A stretch of 64,000 nt of DNA from Castor canadensis (taxonomy: Eukaryota > Chordata > Mammalia > Rodentia > Castoridae), in NCBI RefSeq assembly GCF_047511655.1, contig NC_133398.1, positions 45,017,638-45,081,637 on the forward strand, written 5' to 3'. This document shows positions 10,911 to 24,419 of the stretch, piece by piece; positions within the stretch are counted from its first letter, which is position 1, and every line of letters begins with the position of its first letter. The translations under genes were made by a program, and so were the position numbers. The notes beneath the pieces are model-generated. The model was not told the DNA's origin. It ran no database searches and saw only the letters and a program-made list of their open reading frames with translations.

Positions 10911-12831
10911 TTTGGCACACCATCTTTTCTCCCCTAAGATTGGAAGTTCGCTCAGTGCAGTAAGAAAGAAATACAAAGGAGAAAAATCTAAATGTTTGCC
11001 AATAGTCTTCCTCCATAACTCATCCTCAGTAATGCTTATCAAGTGAGTCTACAAAATACTACTATCCTCTCCACCCTTGAAGACGCTCAACAGTGAAACA
11101 ATAGCAGATTAAAAGCCTGGAGAAGATAGCTAGCCAATAAAGAAAAGGTTCCTTTTTGTGTGACTCACCCAATTCACTGCATTTGCTTCTGAACTTATTT
11201 TTTCTTTTGTCACCATTCATTAACTTCTTAGAGAGATCCTGACTATGGGAAACACCTTGGGCAACATCGCTTATGTTTGTGACCATGTTTATGACATGTC
11301 TCAAGATTTTGAGTTTTTCTTCTTCTCACAACCCTGGCCCCAACCACATACCACTGCTGCCTAATGTGAGGAAGAGAGAAAAACAGTGGGGAGGGGGTGG
11401 AAGGAAGTGAAACTCCATATGGGAAGGCTTCACAGACAAGAAGCCCAGGCCTGTTCATTCTTACTCTTCAATCCTCCCACAGTGTTGTGTGACACCCCAC
11501 CATTGAGTTCTTACCTTGTACCAGGCACTCCAGAATTTTTAGGAAATAACCACTAGCTCCATTTTTAAATTTCCATATATTCCATTAAGCTCTTTACATA
11601 TATTATTTCATCTCCTCTCATTTGTTACCATTACTTCAAACAGACACAGGCAATTTCTCAACATGTGAACCACAGTCCTCTTCATCCCTCATTACTGACA
11701 TATCATTATACCAAAGCACATATTATCACACCCCCAACAAGGTGCCCTTGGCTAATGATTGACATTCATAGGCTTCAGCACCAAAACTATCACTTTAAAG
11801 TGGGAACTTTGCAAAACAATGTGAGGACCAAACATTTGAGGATGAAAGACAGAAACCTGTGTCTCACAAAGGCCCAGCCACAGCTCATCTGAGCCCAAGC
11901 ATGTGGTAACCTTGTGTTCCCCTAAGAGGAAACCAGGCCTGCTCTTCCCTTGGAGAAACTTGGGCAAGTGTAGTTGCCAAGGCTGGCCTGCCATGGCAAG
12001 ATCAGGTCAGGACTGTGAAAAGAAGCAGAGCCTCTCGCATGAGCCAAGCTACTCCCCAAAATAGCTAGCAATGAAGAGCCATTGTGGCGCCTTTGAAAGG
12101 ACCTTTTCTTTTAAAACATCATCTGTACAAAGGCCTTCAGGCTGCTGCTTGTCAGGCGGGTTTCTTGACTTTCAGCCAAATGGCTCGTACTTGGAGACAG
12201 CCATTGGAAAAGAAAGAGCTTCAGCCCCCAAGTCTGGCAGTTTGGCCTTGACAATGATGTTTCCGCTATTTTGTTACCACATTACTTGTCTGACTCTGGA
12301 TGAGGTTTGTAATGTCCCTGGTCCTCTGTTTCCCCATCTTTGAAGATCATCTGTAGAATCCTTCAAGCTTGACTGACTAGTATGATTTTTGACATCGTTC
12401 ATCTGCATCACCAAGCTTTTCATCTTGTGTCCTGGTCACCATGGATTAAATCACACCATGACAGCAGAGTATATGCACCTGGCACAGAGAATAAGCTGGA
12501 GTTTGTATTCATTGGAATCACTGTAACAATTCAGGTGACATGATTATGTGTGTGTATCCAACCAGAGTGTCATCAGCTGTTGGTTGTTGAGGGAACCCAA
12601 ATGCCCAAGATGAGTGGAAGAGCCTGCCAGAGATCATCTTAGGAGCTTTGACCAATCTGTTCTAAAGTGCCAATTTGACAAATAGCAAAGAAATGTGTGA
12701 TTATTTTCAGTGAACTGTACTGTGCAAAATCAGCCCAATGACTCTGCCAGTCTCATTTAATCATCCCTGTTGATGCCCAGGGTCATTTGCTTCTGGTTTG
12801 TAAGACTGTAGGTGGTTGGTCTCTGCTTTCT

Positions 12832-12850
12832 TGGTTTTTTTTTTTTTTTG
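12832..12850. repeat. Poly-T tract
   Basis: This is a run of T bases followed by a GTCGTTGTTGTTTT low-complexity segment. It could be the tail of a degraded antisense retroposon, but no body is recognisable. Confidence 0.7.
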
Positions 12851-13084
12851 TCGTTGTTGTTTTGATGGTGCTTGGGAGAGATTGCGTTCTTTGTTTTGGT
12901 TTAAGTTGTGTCAGGGGTGATATGTGGTCTGACATATTTTAAGCCCTAAAATGATGACCATTAGAAAATTGTCAGCACATAATATTAACAAAAGCAGTAT
13001 TCAAAACTGCATTGGAGAATTACTAATGTTATATCCCTAAAATTAGAAAGGAAATGCAGCAAAAGTATCAACAGTGGGTCTCTC

Positions 13085-13207
13085 ACTCTCTTTTTTTTTT
13101 TGAGACAGTGTCTCACTATGTAGCCCAGGTCAACATCAAACTCACAATCCTCCTGTCTCAGACTCCTGAGTGCTGGGGTTATAGGTGTATGCTACCATAC
13201 CCAGCAA
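13085..13207 (-). repeat. B1 SINE (7SL-derived), antisense
   Basis: The antisense B1/Alu signature is clear: oligo-T, then 'gagacagtgtctcactatgt', 'agcccaggtcaacatcaaac', 'tcctgagtgctggggttata' and 'gtgtatgctaccatacccag'. This supports a rodent genome. The T-rich tail is at the left because the element is on the minus strand. Confidence 0.85.
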
Positions 13208-13935
13208 CAGGGCTTCTCTCTTTTTTTAATTTTTATTTCAATTTTATTTTTGTGATTTTTCATATTTTTTCTTAACGTTTTTATTGGCATATGTTCATTG
13301 TACACAGGGTTTCATTGTGTTTCATTTCCTGAAAATGATTTTGACAGTTTTCAATGTTCTGTCTTCATACACATATGTAAAGTTCACCAGCCATATTCAC
13401 CCTCCTTTACCCTTTCCTTTCCCCTCCTCCTCCCACAGTTCCCTCCCTAACAGGACCAGTTTTACATTCCTGTCCTTCATTGCTTAAGTGTATGTTCCTT
13501 ATTCAAAGAGCCTTAGACAGGCTATTTCACCTGTGAATGTATTGTACTTTCATCAATCTAACCCCTCTATTACTCTTCCTTACCCTTCCCCCAGCCCCTA
13601 TTATTCACCAGCTTACAGTGTGTTTCATTATGCTTTCTTCCTACACAGATGCAATGTATTTCAATATCATTCACCAGCATTCTCTCTTCCCTTCCCCCTC
13701 CTTCTCCCCACCAAAACAGTCCCGCTAACTGGAAACATTTATATATAAATGTTATATATATATATATATATTCATATATATACATATATAAAAATAATGT
13801 TTATATTTGTGTATATATTTATCTTTTGGATCTATTTTCCTATGCATTGAAGCCCAAGTCCTTCCCGACTCACACCACCCTCTTGTCTCTGATTAGCCTT
13901 TCCATTATATGGATGTTGATCTTCTAATCACAACA
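13208..13935 (-). mobile_element. LINE-1 3' UTR fragment, antisense
   Basis: This segment shares its layout with the copies at 43658-44030 and (on the opposite strand) 46613-47165. It has a T-rich start, 'tttttattggcatatgttca', 'aaaatgattttgacagtttt' and pyrimidine-rich CCTCC blocks, then 'cacctgtgaatgtattgtac'. It contains a TA microsatellite (about 13753-13800) and a perfect 20-bp palindrome at 13734-13753. The open reading frames on both strands are repeat sequence, not genes. Confidence 0.75.
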
Positions 13936-14780
13936 AATTCTCAGTGTTTTCACATTTGGTTTAAAATTTGAAGTACAGTCTTAAATTGTCAATATGTTTC
14001 TATAACTATTTCTGTTTTAATTTGCTATCGCATCTACTCAGATATCAGATTGTCCTCTGGTTCTGCAAGTACACCTCTATGGCATGCTGAGAATTTCTAG
14101 AATTACATTCCATACTTTTGCCCTTTCTTGGAACCTTACCTGGGTAGCAATGGTTTATAGACTGCTTCTGATTGTGGCTAGAAGACAGTCCCCACTAGAC
14201 CATCCATAAATATGTATTACCTGCTGATAATGTGCTGAAAAGCAATGGTCCCTACCTTTCAGGAATTAACCGAAGGTGTTCATCCTCCCCTCCCCCTCCC
14301 TCATTACTTATTATAGCATCTTCAAAAGTATTTTTCCTAGAAGTTGCTCAATTTAAGGGTTGTGAAAAGGTACTATATGAAAAGGGGTTCCATGGTCAAA
14401 TAACTATGGGAAACAGTAAATGAATACAGCTATTCAGGCTTCTTCAATACACTAACATACATTCTAACTCTCCACATAAGACACGGAATGTGCAGCATTT
14501 TTTTAACCCAAGGAATCTCTTTTACAGAGAATTTCTGTGGATCTAAGGCTCTTTTGGGAGAAATATTGATTATAGAGTCTTATATGACCTATCTTCTGTA
14601 CTATATGTTAATGCTGTTCAGGCTGCTAAGTGGCTGATAATAAGAATTGTTTGACAGCCTACCGTATGTTAGACAGTGTGATGAGCACAGACTAATAGTA
14701 AATAAAATGCATCTCCATTCTTTAAGAAGCTCAGTTTTAAAGAATGATACCACTTAATCCATTGCTTAGAATAGCACCTT

Positions 14781-14904
14781 CCAGTGCAATAGCCACTAGG
14801 CACTTGTAATTTAATCAAAATTAAGTGAAAATAAACTAGTCTCTTAATCTTGCTATATTATAAGTGCTTAAAAAGCCACAGGTGTCTAGTGGCTATTGCA
14901 CTGG
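14781..14904. mobile_element. MITE-like hAT fossil with terminal inverted repeats
   Basis: The arms at 14781-14802 and 14883-14904 are inverted copies matching 21 of 22 bases (CCAGTGCAATAGCCACTAGG and its complement) around an 80-bp AT-rich centre. The 'tagtggctattgcactgg' motif is typical of short nonautonomous hAT MER elements of mammals. The family name is not certain. Confidence 0.6.
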
Positions 14905-16689
14905 ATGTCACAACTATCACCGTGGAACATTCTATCAGGCAGAGTCCAAGGTTCTATCCTCAAGAGTTACTTCTTATAGCCTCTCTCTCCACCAATGGCT
15001 GCAGATGTGTTCAAAACTGTCCCTATATTGTTTCCATGAGGCATTTCCATTTAGTTCTTTAAGCCTTTAATATGGTCTGTTTCTATTTGCTAAGCTACTT
15101 CATTCCCACTTTACAGATAAGGAATAGATAAAAATCATGTGCTCAGTATTTCTCCCCAGGTGTCACATTAGATCCTCCATGTCAGGGAAGTGCCCAGCAT
15201 ATTAGGAATGCAATTGTTCTCTGGGACACCAAATCATTATTGCACTTTTTGTTTTTTACTATTGTTCTGCAGGGTTGGATATTGCTGCTGATATCAGTCA
15301 CAGCAGGAATTAATTCATCTTCATGAACATTTATATGAAAATATGAACAGTTAGTGTGGCTTCATGCCCACAGATAAGCCTGCCAAATTTTGACTGCTAT
15401 GTGTGGTCTAGACTAGTTCAAATTTCCCAGCCAGATAAGACTAGATTCTTTGGCTCTAAAAATTGTCAAATGATTATTAACTTGGACTTTGAAGGAAGGT
15501 TTTACTTATTCAAATGTAACACTATCTTTTCTCATTACCCATCTATCCCACCATAATAAAAGCATGAGGATAAGATTACCAACAGCTCCTAACCTAAGGA
15601 CTCTGTGGCCACATGTGCAATTTTAGGCCCTGTTTCCATGAAGTCATCTCATACATACAAGTCAGATATACAAGCCTCCAACAAAGGTAGTTAGACCATT
15701 ACGTAGTATTGGAATACAGTACTAATCAATATTAGCTCCACCATGTTAGTGCTAATAGATTCCTACTGTGTTGTGAATCTGAATGGAATGGGGAAAATAC
15801 ATAAAAGTAAATACATGCAAGTTGATCTTGATGAAGAAAGATCTGTGGACTACTCCAAAGGGAACATCCCAGAGTTCTTTGAATGGGCCACATGCTTTCA
15901 CCGCCCACCCATTGCACATTACATCCCTCCGCCTCTGTGTTCTCCTAAATCCTGATCATTCTACAAATCTTGGTGTAATAATCTCTTCCTCAGGAATGAC
16001 CATTCTTAACTTTATCTACACTTAGGTCCCCTATTGACTGCTCCAAAAAACACCCCTATCCCAGACCAAGATGGAAACTGCCATATCTTTTATGGTCTAG
16101 TGTTAGAAATGATAAAGCATCCTTTCCATACTTTTCTACAATTAGAAGTAATTTATTTAGTTCAGGTCACACTTAAATTCCGTCACTTAAAGGGAGATAT
16201 GTCAAAGAATTTTTGGGTTTATTTTTTAACTACCACAGATACCAACAGTTTGTAACTGGCAAAGTTTGCCTTGCCCTGCATTTCCCTGTCTCCTCTCATT
16301 TTCAACATCCTGCAGCTCAGGTCTGCCACCTCCTTAAAGTGCTCATTGCCTGAGAAAGCCCTTGCCTCAGTGAAAATTCCCGTTACCTCAATGTGGCCTC
16401 TTCCTCTGCCCCTTTATGGAAAAAAGCCAGTGAACCAGACATGTTCGCTTTCTCACTTCCCTTTCAGTTTGCAGTAACCAGTCTTCCACTCCCGATAACT
16501 GTTGTTTCTACTGAAGTAGGATCCTAGAGCTCTTGCACACTAGCCTCTGATACACAAAAGAGACAATGAACAATATTATTTACTAGTAGTACATGCTTAT
16601 GGATAGATCTTTAAAAACCTGCTGATAAAAGGAAACGAGACACAAGTGTGTGCGGTTGATGCTGGTTACATCAAATTCCAGTAGTCTTC

Positions 16690-16915
16690 ACTCAGAGTAT
16701 CAGAAGGCAGATCAGCAATTGACTGGGGCCACAAGTGGGGCAAGGAGATTGACTGCAATGGGACAGAGAATTTTCAGGAGTGATACAGATGTTCCATATC
16801 TTAATTGTGGTGGGAGCAGATATCTGTAAAAGCTCATCAAACTGTACATTTAACTAGAAGCACTTTCCTGAAGACAAAATATACCTCAATAAATTTTATT
16901 TTAAAAATATTCTTG
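16690..16915 (+). mobile_element. Ancient L1M 3' end
   Basis: It matches the old mammalian L1 terminal pattern: 'gttccatatcttaattgtgg', then 'aaaagctcatcaaactgtac', then 'atacctcaataaattttatt' just before an A/T-rich tail. Confidence 0.65.
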
Positions 16916-17459
16916 GTAAATGCATCCAATATATTTTAAAAACAACCCAGTGCTCATAAGAACAATGTTTTGACAGGCCTTTGCTGAAAACTTTTGACTT
17001 CCTTGCCTCTTGGGTAGTTAGCAACACAAACTAAAGAGTAGAAACTTATTTCTAAGGGCCAGTCAGAATATCTGCATTAGTTGGTTATCATAACAAAATT
17101 GGTTTGTGTCACAGAGAAAGATATGACAAACCCACTGGCAGGGGAGTTTTCTGTGTTTCTCAGTGTCAGTCTCTCATGCATATGTATACTTTAGAGCTAA
17201 CAGAAACAGTACACCATGCATGAGAACTGAATCTCCCAGGCTTATGTCTGAAGTCCTCACCCACCACAGCTGTTCCAAACAAGGAAGTAGGTGTTTGCAG
17301 GTGGTAGCAAATTATGACTAGCTGTGAATCATTCTGCTGCACAAAGGATACCTATTGTCAGGCTGTACTCCAGATCTGTGAAGTCAAAATCTCCAAGGGT
17401 GGCACCCAGACAAAGTCAAGGTCTGCAGATGGTTCTTGTGGGGCATCACAGGTCAGCCC

Positions 17460-17660
17460 CTGTGAGATTGACCATGGTATTTCTCAAGCTTTTTCCTGCA
17501 CGAAAGGATCTCCAGAGCTTGTGGGGAAGTTGGTGCCTAGGCTGTATTGCTAGAAATTCTGATTAGGCCTGGGATGGGACTTGTGAATCTGCATTTTTAG
17601 TAAGTTCCCAGTTAATTCTGTTATAGGTCATCTAGGCATCACACTTTGAAACTAATAACA
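17460..17660 (+). repeat. MER5-like hAT-Charlie fossil
   Basis: The recognisable core is 'gaaattctgattaggcctgg', then 'aatctgcatttttagtaagt' and 'gtcatctaggcatcacactt'. These are the central and right parts of MER5A-type elements. Confidence 0.55.
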
Positions 17661-18104
17661 GCTATTACCAAATTTTTCGGTAGGATTAGATATCGTCAAG
17701 ATGCCTAAGCCTGAGGATGGATTCTTCCCTTTGTTTTTTCGATGGTAGAGTCCCTACCTCTTTCATTTCTATTTTCAGACTTACTTGCCCTCATCCCGTC
17801 CCTTCTCCCAGAATCAACCCTATACCCAACACCCTATCTAGAGTTTTTCTGTCACCCCCTGCTGGCAACAATAATCATTATATCTGTAAGGACACAGATT
17901 GTCCTTGCATTTCATTTTTTTCCAGTAGTCTAATTATTTTAAAACGGATTCGTAGCAGAGATGTATGTCTGTTTTATTAAAATAACCTGGCATAGAAGAA
18001 CTTTAGCTGGGAAAAACTATGTATTTTTCCATTGACTATGTTCAGCCTCAGGATATAATAATAGAAAAAACTTGTGTAAAGTTATGAGGCAGGTGATATA
18101 AGAA

Positions 18105-18265
18105 ATGTGTTTCTGTATTACCTCACTTAATCTATATATAATTCTATGAGATAAATACTGTTTTAGCTCCATTTTAGAGAGGAATAAAATCAAGCAGGGA
18201 AGTAAAGTAACTTGTACAATGTCACACAGTGTTGTGCAGATGTAAGTTGAACGTGCACAGTTTGA
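18105..18265 (-). repeat. MIR SINE fossil, antisense
   Basis: The antisense MIR order is visible: 'cctcacttaatctatatata', 'ctccattttagagaggaata', 'gtaaagtaacttgtacaatg', then 'tcacacagtg'. Confidence 0.6.
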
Positions 18266-18289
18266 CTAGAAAATCACATCAGCCTGTCT

Positions 18290-18640
18290 TAGCACATTCA
18301 AGTCGCTACAACAAAATACCTTAGACTGAGTAATTTATGAACAAAAGAAATTTATGGTTCACAGTTTGGGAGTTTCAGAAGTCCAAGATCCAGGTCCCAG
18401 CAGATTTAGTATCTGATGAGGCTAGCTGTCTGCTTAAATGGCCTGTTTAAGCTGTGTGTTCACATGGCAGAACGACACGGCAGCTCCCTGAAACATCTTT
18501 CTTACAAGCACTAATCCCACCCATTAGGAGAGGGCTTTTGTGACTTAATCACTTCCCAAAACCTCTACTACTTCATACTATAACATTGGGTATTAAATTT
18601 CTACATAGGGATTTTGAGGGGTACCAACAGAACAGAGAAT
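18290..18640 (-). mobile_element. MaLR-type LTR (MLT/MST group), antisense
   Basis: The antisense start 'gctacaacaaaataccttag', the 'gagtaatttatgaacaaaag' block, the 'gtccaagatccaggtcccag' block and a 'gtgtgttcacatggcagaac' block follow the order of ERVL-MaLR LTRs. It appears to be a solo LTR, since no internal region is recognisable beside it. Confidence 0.65.
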
Positions 18641-20137
18641 TACCTCTGCTGGCAAAATGCATTTGAGGTAGATGTTTACTCAAGGACATTCTTATTGAAA
18701 TGTTTCTGATTAGCTGCAGCAGCTAAATGATTTCCTAGGGCCTCTAGCTCCAAGAGCCCCAGTTCCATCCCCTCTCAGCAATGTCTGACCTGAGGCCATG
18801 GTCAAGTTACATCAGCTATGTGAGCCCAGGTAAGGTGCATTGCTGACTATAGAGCTGGTGCTAAGGCAACTCAAAAGACATGACCCCTGCCCTGAGAAGT
18901 TTAATGGCTGTGAATCAGAAGCTCCAAACCCCAAACCTACAGATGCCAGGCAGATAATAGTCATAAGTCCACAGGCAGTTAGTGAGAAATAGGACCACAT
19001 GGAAGTAGCCACCATGCAACTACAGCTAATGCTGTCCTGTGGCAGAGAGGCCCAGTGTTTCCAAATCAAAGGAAATTAGGACTACGATATTTTAGGTGAA
19101 CACTCCAGAATTTTAAATGGTGGCAACTAATTAGAGTAGTTATTATTTTATTTTGCACTTTATTTTAAAATCTTAACAATAAATACGCATTTGCTTAGGA
19201 GACGTTGTTTGTATTTTTGCTTAATGAGAGCCTGTGGTGGGCAAAAGAGGTTCTGGCCCATTGCAACCTGGCAACACATGCATAGTGTCTGTACTTACAG
19301 TGCTGTTTTTAGAGTTTTCCCTTATCTTAAAAATCCAGAACTTCCAAACAGATGCAGTGTTAGTGTTTCTTTGTGGGGAAGGACTAAGTCAGGGTTTGGA
19401 CAAAGCAGACAAGTCAGAAGCCATTGGATTAAGTCAGTGTCCATTTCACACTGTGCTGCTTCATGCTGGATCACCATTGCTAGTCTGCAGTGACTTACTT
19501 ATGGCCGCAGGCATGAAGGGACACCACCAGCTTCACTTGATAAGCCCAGTGTTATCATCAGGTGTCAGGCCCGGGCTATAAGCTGCTATTGTTATTGTAC
19601 ATAACCAAAGAGTAGAGCCTTGAGGAGTCTCTGCTGAAAGGAACCAGTGGAAACTCCCAGAGTACTCACAGCACATACTGAGGGATTTTTATCTTATTAA
19701 TCTCGGAAAACACTGACAGACAGATCCCATACCCACATGCGACTTTAATTTTACAGCCTAATGATTGAAATGGAAGACTTTGATTAAGGCTGGCGCTCAT
19801 GCCATATCTAAATTCCAATTTCAGCTTAAGGTTTCTGTCGTTCTTTGGAACTCACTCTTTTTCCTGCCAGTTCCAACAGACTTTGAATGAGCAGTATAGA
19901 GGAACTTTCGTATGTGCTGGGGAGTGCTTTTCCCTATGGGGTCACTGGTATGAGTGGTCAGAGTTATAAGATTCTCAAACATTGTTTATTCTATTTTAAT
20001 TTCTGTCACTGCTACAAGGGTGCTTTGCATTTTGCATCAACAGATTATTCTAAATGGAAGAATTCTGGTAAACTTTTTTGTTTCCAAGACAGAAAGCAGT
20101 AACAGAAGGAATTGAAATAGTTGGGCATGGATGTGCA

Positions 20138-20497
20138 ATGGTTTGAATATGAAGTGTCCCCACAGGATCACGTGTTGAAAGATTGGTTCCCAGTTGATGG
20201 TGCTGTTTTCAGAGGTTCTGGAAATTCAGGAGATGGGGCCTAGCTGGAGGAAGTACATCAATGGAGGCATGCCTTTGAGGATGAGTTCTTACCCTGACCT
20301 CTTCCTGGCTCTCTCTTTCCTGCCTACCTTGAGGTGAACAGCCTCCTCTGCTACACACATGAATTTCTGCCAATTCCATGGGGCCAACCAATCATGAACT
20401 GAACCCTCTGAAACCATGAGCAAAATAAGTAATTCCTCCATTAGGTTGTTACTGTCAGGTATTTAGTCACAGGAACAAGAAAACTGACTAACACAGG
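20138..20497 (+). mobile_element. MaLR-type solo LTR
   Basis: It opens with 'ggtttgaatatgaagtgtcc', carries 'gatggggcctagctggagga' and 'ctctgaaaccatgagcaaaa', and ends with 'aaaactgactaacaca'. This order is characteristic of MaLR LTRs. No internal retroviral sequence is beside it. Confidence 0.65.
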
Positions 20498-20694
20498 CGT
20501 TTTCTTAAAAACACACATACATGCATACACACATTCTGGCATAAGCACACATATGAATATACTCATTTTTTTTCAGATAAAGCTTCAAATCTTTGAAAAC
20601 TCCCCTGTAGATTTTTTTTACTAATAATAGTAGTGTATATAAAAATCTTTTTCAAAGATTTTAAGATTGTTTTTGTCAGAATTTATAGCCATGT

Positions 20695-20860
20695 GGTTTT
20701 TAATTTAAAATTTTTTAATTGTGGTAAAATACACATTAGATCAAATTTAGCATCTTAACTATTTTTATATGTATAGTTCAGTGGCATTAATTATATTCAT
20801 ATTGTCATGCATCCATCACTACCATCCATCTCCAGACCTTTTTGTCTTGAGACTAATGGT
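20695..20860 (-). mobile_element. Ancient L1M 3' fragment, antisense
   Basis: The motifs 'attgtggtaaaatacacatt', 'atgtatagttcagtggcatt' and 'catccatctccagacctttt' form the well-known antisense 3' end of old mammalian L1 elements. Confidence 0.7.
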
Positions 20861-21494
20861 TTTTATTTTGATTGTTGTTGTTTTCCACATATGAGCCAGT
20901 TCTTCCGAAAGTACAACCCAGGCCAGGAGGGAGGGAAAAAGCTGTATGCATAGAAAGAGGATATCTTATTTTTCTTGGACTGAAGCAGTATTGCTACCAA
21001 ATTCCAATGCATTGGGCAATATCCCTTTTAAATTGAGAGCAAAACACAAAGTGACCACAGCATACAATGCCCTTTATTGCTAAAAGATTTAAAATTCCAG
21101 ACTTAAAATATCAGAAGAACAAGTGAGGAAGTAGCCCAACAAGCAAAGATTGTTTAAACCTTATTAAACACATTTCCCTTATGTAAAATTCATGTTTTCA
21201 TGGTTCGTTAATTGCAAGTCTGAGAATAAGGAAAGAAAAGAACTTGCTTCTTCCAAGACTCTATAAGCCATAGAAATCTAGGTGTCAGGGACTGAAGACA
21301 TGTGCAGGTCATTCCTTTCTTGGGTCAGATGTGTGTTCCTACTGATGTAACATCACTATACTCCCCATATAGAAGGAATATTGGGTTATTTACTGCCAAG
21401 TCAATTTTGGAAAAGCAGCATGGGGATCTATTTCTAACCATGTGAACTTTAAAACTATAGAGTCACCACTCTGCTAGTGGTGTTAGCATGGTGC

Positions 21495-21815
21495 AGTATG
21501 TGGTCAGCAAACATTTTCTAAATGGCTTAGCTGCTAAATGTTCTCTTGTAGGCCATATGATTTCTATATCAACTGCTCAACTCTGCTGTTGAGCTGCCAC
21601 AGACAGCACAGGACACATGGGTGTAGCTGTGTCTCCATGAGATCTGATTCATAGAGATTGAAATTTCCATTTCTTAAAGCACTCATGTCATGAAATAGTA
21701 TCCTTTTGATTTTTTCAACTATTTAAAAATGTCAATACCATTCCTAGCTTGTGGACCATCTAAAAACAGGTATAGACCAGATTTGGCCTATGGACTCCAC
21801 TTTTCTGGTCCCTAG
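21495..21815 (+). mobile_element. hAT-type MER fossil
   Basis: The order 'ggtcagcaaacattttctaa', 'taggccatatgatttctata', 'caactgctcaactctgctgt', 'ttgattttttcaactattta' and 'accagatttggcctatggac' matches a common nonautonomous hAT element in mammals. It is nearly full length but diverged. Confidence 0.6.
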
Positions 21816-22714
21816 TATAGAAGGTAAGCAGGATTCCAAGACTTGTTGACAAGAACAAAATGATAGATTTTGGTTGCAATTCTTGCCCTGGCAAGTAGTA
21901 ACTGGGTAGCCTTGGGCAAATCAGTACCAGCTTAGCTTCTCTGTAGAGGGACCCAGTGCACACCCCACAGAGAGGAGAGCCAATGACCAAATAGGGCACA
22001 AAATGGTGATCTGCCCCCTAAAACTCTAAGTAAGCTGAATTTCTCTCTGTGGGAACTTGAGAACATGTTTCAGTTGGTGGTGGTCAAACTTCTAGCAATA
22101 TAGGACGTCTCTAACCTATAATGTTCAACTTGGGCCTTTTTTACTTTTTGATAATGCAAAAGCAATACCCATTTAGTAAAAACCATATCTCCAATTTTGA
22201 GTTTTTATCTTTTTCCTGGTGATGTAACATGCTCTCTTGTGTGCAGCAAGCCTAGCTTCCCAGTCTGCCATGTGATCTTTGAGGAGGACAAACACGCTGT
22301 GTAGGCTAGGTATAGTAAATGCATTTTCAACTTAAGACATGCTTATTTGGATACAACTCCATCGAAAGTACAGAAGTATCTGCACACTGATCTTTATTAA
22401 AATGACAATGTTCAGTTTGTTTCTTGCCCATTTACTCAATCTAAATAAAGCTTTGTTCCTGCCAATGGAATGAGCCTAAGGAACTACACACTTACTAAAT
22501 TACAAGCTCACTGAGGAAGAAAATTCCCCATATATTTCATCAGACATACAATAGAGGTCTTTAAATGATGGCAGTCTCTGTCCTGTGGTGAATTCAGGAG
22601 GCTAAATGGCTTCTATGGAATTCTTTGTTTTCCCAGGGGTAGTAAGTTCTGCCTTTGGGGACCCATGTCCTGAAAGTTCAGAAAATTCTCAAAATGATAA
22701 ATGATGTTTCTTCG

Positions 22715-22757
22715 AAGTGTCTCTCTCTCTCTCTGTGTCTCTTTCTCTCTCTGGTTG
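22715..22757. repeat. (TC)n microsatellite
   Basis: Two TCTC tracts are separated by short TGTGTC interruptions. It lies just left of an antisense L1 fragment. Confidence 0.9.
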
Positions 22758-22774
22758 TAGGGGACATTTTTTTT

Positions 22775-23225
22775 CAGATTCTTCCTTTTTATTGGCATGA
22801 GTTACATTGTATAAAAGTAAGGGGTTTCATCATGACATTACCATACATGTATTCAATACACTGAGACTATATTCATTCCCTCTGTTGCTCTCCCTCCCTC
22901 CCTCCTTCCCCTCTCACTTCCCTAGTAGTCCCTTTTATTATCATGACCTTGGTTTTGTTTTGTGTTTTGTTTTCCCCTAGTGTCCACAATCAAGAGAAAA
23001 CATGATACTTGTCTTTCTCAGTCTGACTTATTTCACTTAACATGATGATCTCTAGTGCCATTCAGCAAATGACATTATTTCGTTCTTCTTAATGGCTGCA
23101 TACACCATACACCATTGTATATGTATGCCACATTTCCTTTATTCATCCATTGGTGATTCCATAGTTTGGCTATTGTGAATAGTGCCACAATAAACATGGA
23201 TGTACAAGTATATCTGTAGTAAGCT
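22775..23225 (-). mobile_element. LINE-1 3' fragment, antisense
   Basis: It shows 'tttttattggcatgagttac', a CCCTCCCTCC pyrimidine tract, 'cattatttcgttcttcttaa', 'tggctgcatacaccatacac' and 'ggctattgtgaatagtgcca'. These are antisense L1 3' UTR and ORF2-distal features, also seen at 44837-45548. Confidence 0.8.
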
Positions 23226-24419
23226 TTTCAGTGTCTCTTGAACATCATTAAATTTGGGCCCATTCAGTTTCTCTGAAACTCAATAAAACCCTGATGCCTG
23301 AAGCCTCACAGAGAGCAGAACACTCTGCCTTGCCAGCTAGTGCCTTTTCCTCCTGCTGCTGATGAAAAGGCCAATGACAGAGCAGAGGGGAAAATCCCTT
23401 ACTCTGCCCTCCCACATCAGCCTTCATGGAGCCAGGCAACCCCATGGATGAACACTGGGTCACAGGTTGCACCACTGTGAGCAGAGCTCATGTGGGATCT
23501 GCTGCACTGTGCTAGTCAGGAGATACCAGTGGGAGGTGGAGATGGAGAGCAGGTCAGGATGCTAACAAGCATGGAGTGGCAGTTTGGGGTGCTGGGAGGA
23601 TCTTGAGAATACAGTGATGGTTGAACCATTGTGATTCATGCTCTTGCTGTCCCTGTGCATTGTGAGGCAGCCCACCGTGTGTGCATAGCCTGTGTCCTAT
23701 GGCTCATGAGAGGACTTCAAAAGCATGCAGCTCTGCCTTTATGTGAACCAGTGTAAATTAACAGGCTGAATGTGTATACATAAAGTGACTTATTTTAAAT
23801 GTTTGTAGGGTTTGGAGAAATAATTGCAGTTCGAGTCTTGTATCAGTATGAATAGCTATTCTTGGTGGGTGGTAGGTGGGTGTGTTTATCCATACATCTG
23901 TATGTACAGACTTGGAAGCCTGCACATACGGGACATGCTTACACACACGCTTGCATTGTGGAAACACCCTCCATGTCAGTAATGTGGCTTCTGTTTAGGA
24001 ACAGAATTAATCAAATAAATATTGTTTTTTCTGGTTATGGAGGTCTTTCCTGCCATATTTCTATTTTTACTTTGTTTGGCTCGTTTGCCATCCACATTCC
24101 TAAAAGAAAGCAGAAAGAAAATTTTAAGTCTTGTGTGTTGGTAGATCTCATCGACATTTAGAGTTGGGAGAATTTAAGAAAAAAAAAATTGTAGTTTGAC
24201 TACCCTGCCTGCCTTATTTAACAAAGTCAGACATTGGGATACTAGCATGTACAAGCAGCAGTCCTGACTCTGGGCCTCCTGGGAGTGTTCCCACTAGCCA
24301 AGTCCCTGTTCCTGCTCACACCCCCTGGCTCCCATGGTCAGTGCAGGTGTGGTGTGGCTGTGACTCAGAGACCTCGATGGAAATCACATGCTGATACTGA
24401 TGGTGATATATTCAGCATA

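Noticed and set aside
19191..19581. Overlapping 100- and 115-codon frames
   Set aside because: There is no recognisable domain, the region is unspliced intron, and the two frames are equally open, which argues against selection on either.
20138..20497. Possible active endogenous retrovirus
   Set aside because: Only isolated LTR-like sequences of MaLR type were found here and at 18290, 50566 and 53335. No gag, pol or env coding region is recognisable beside them.
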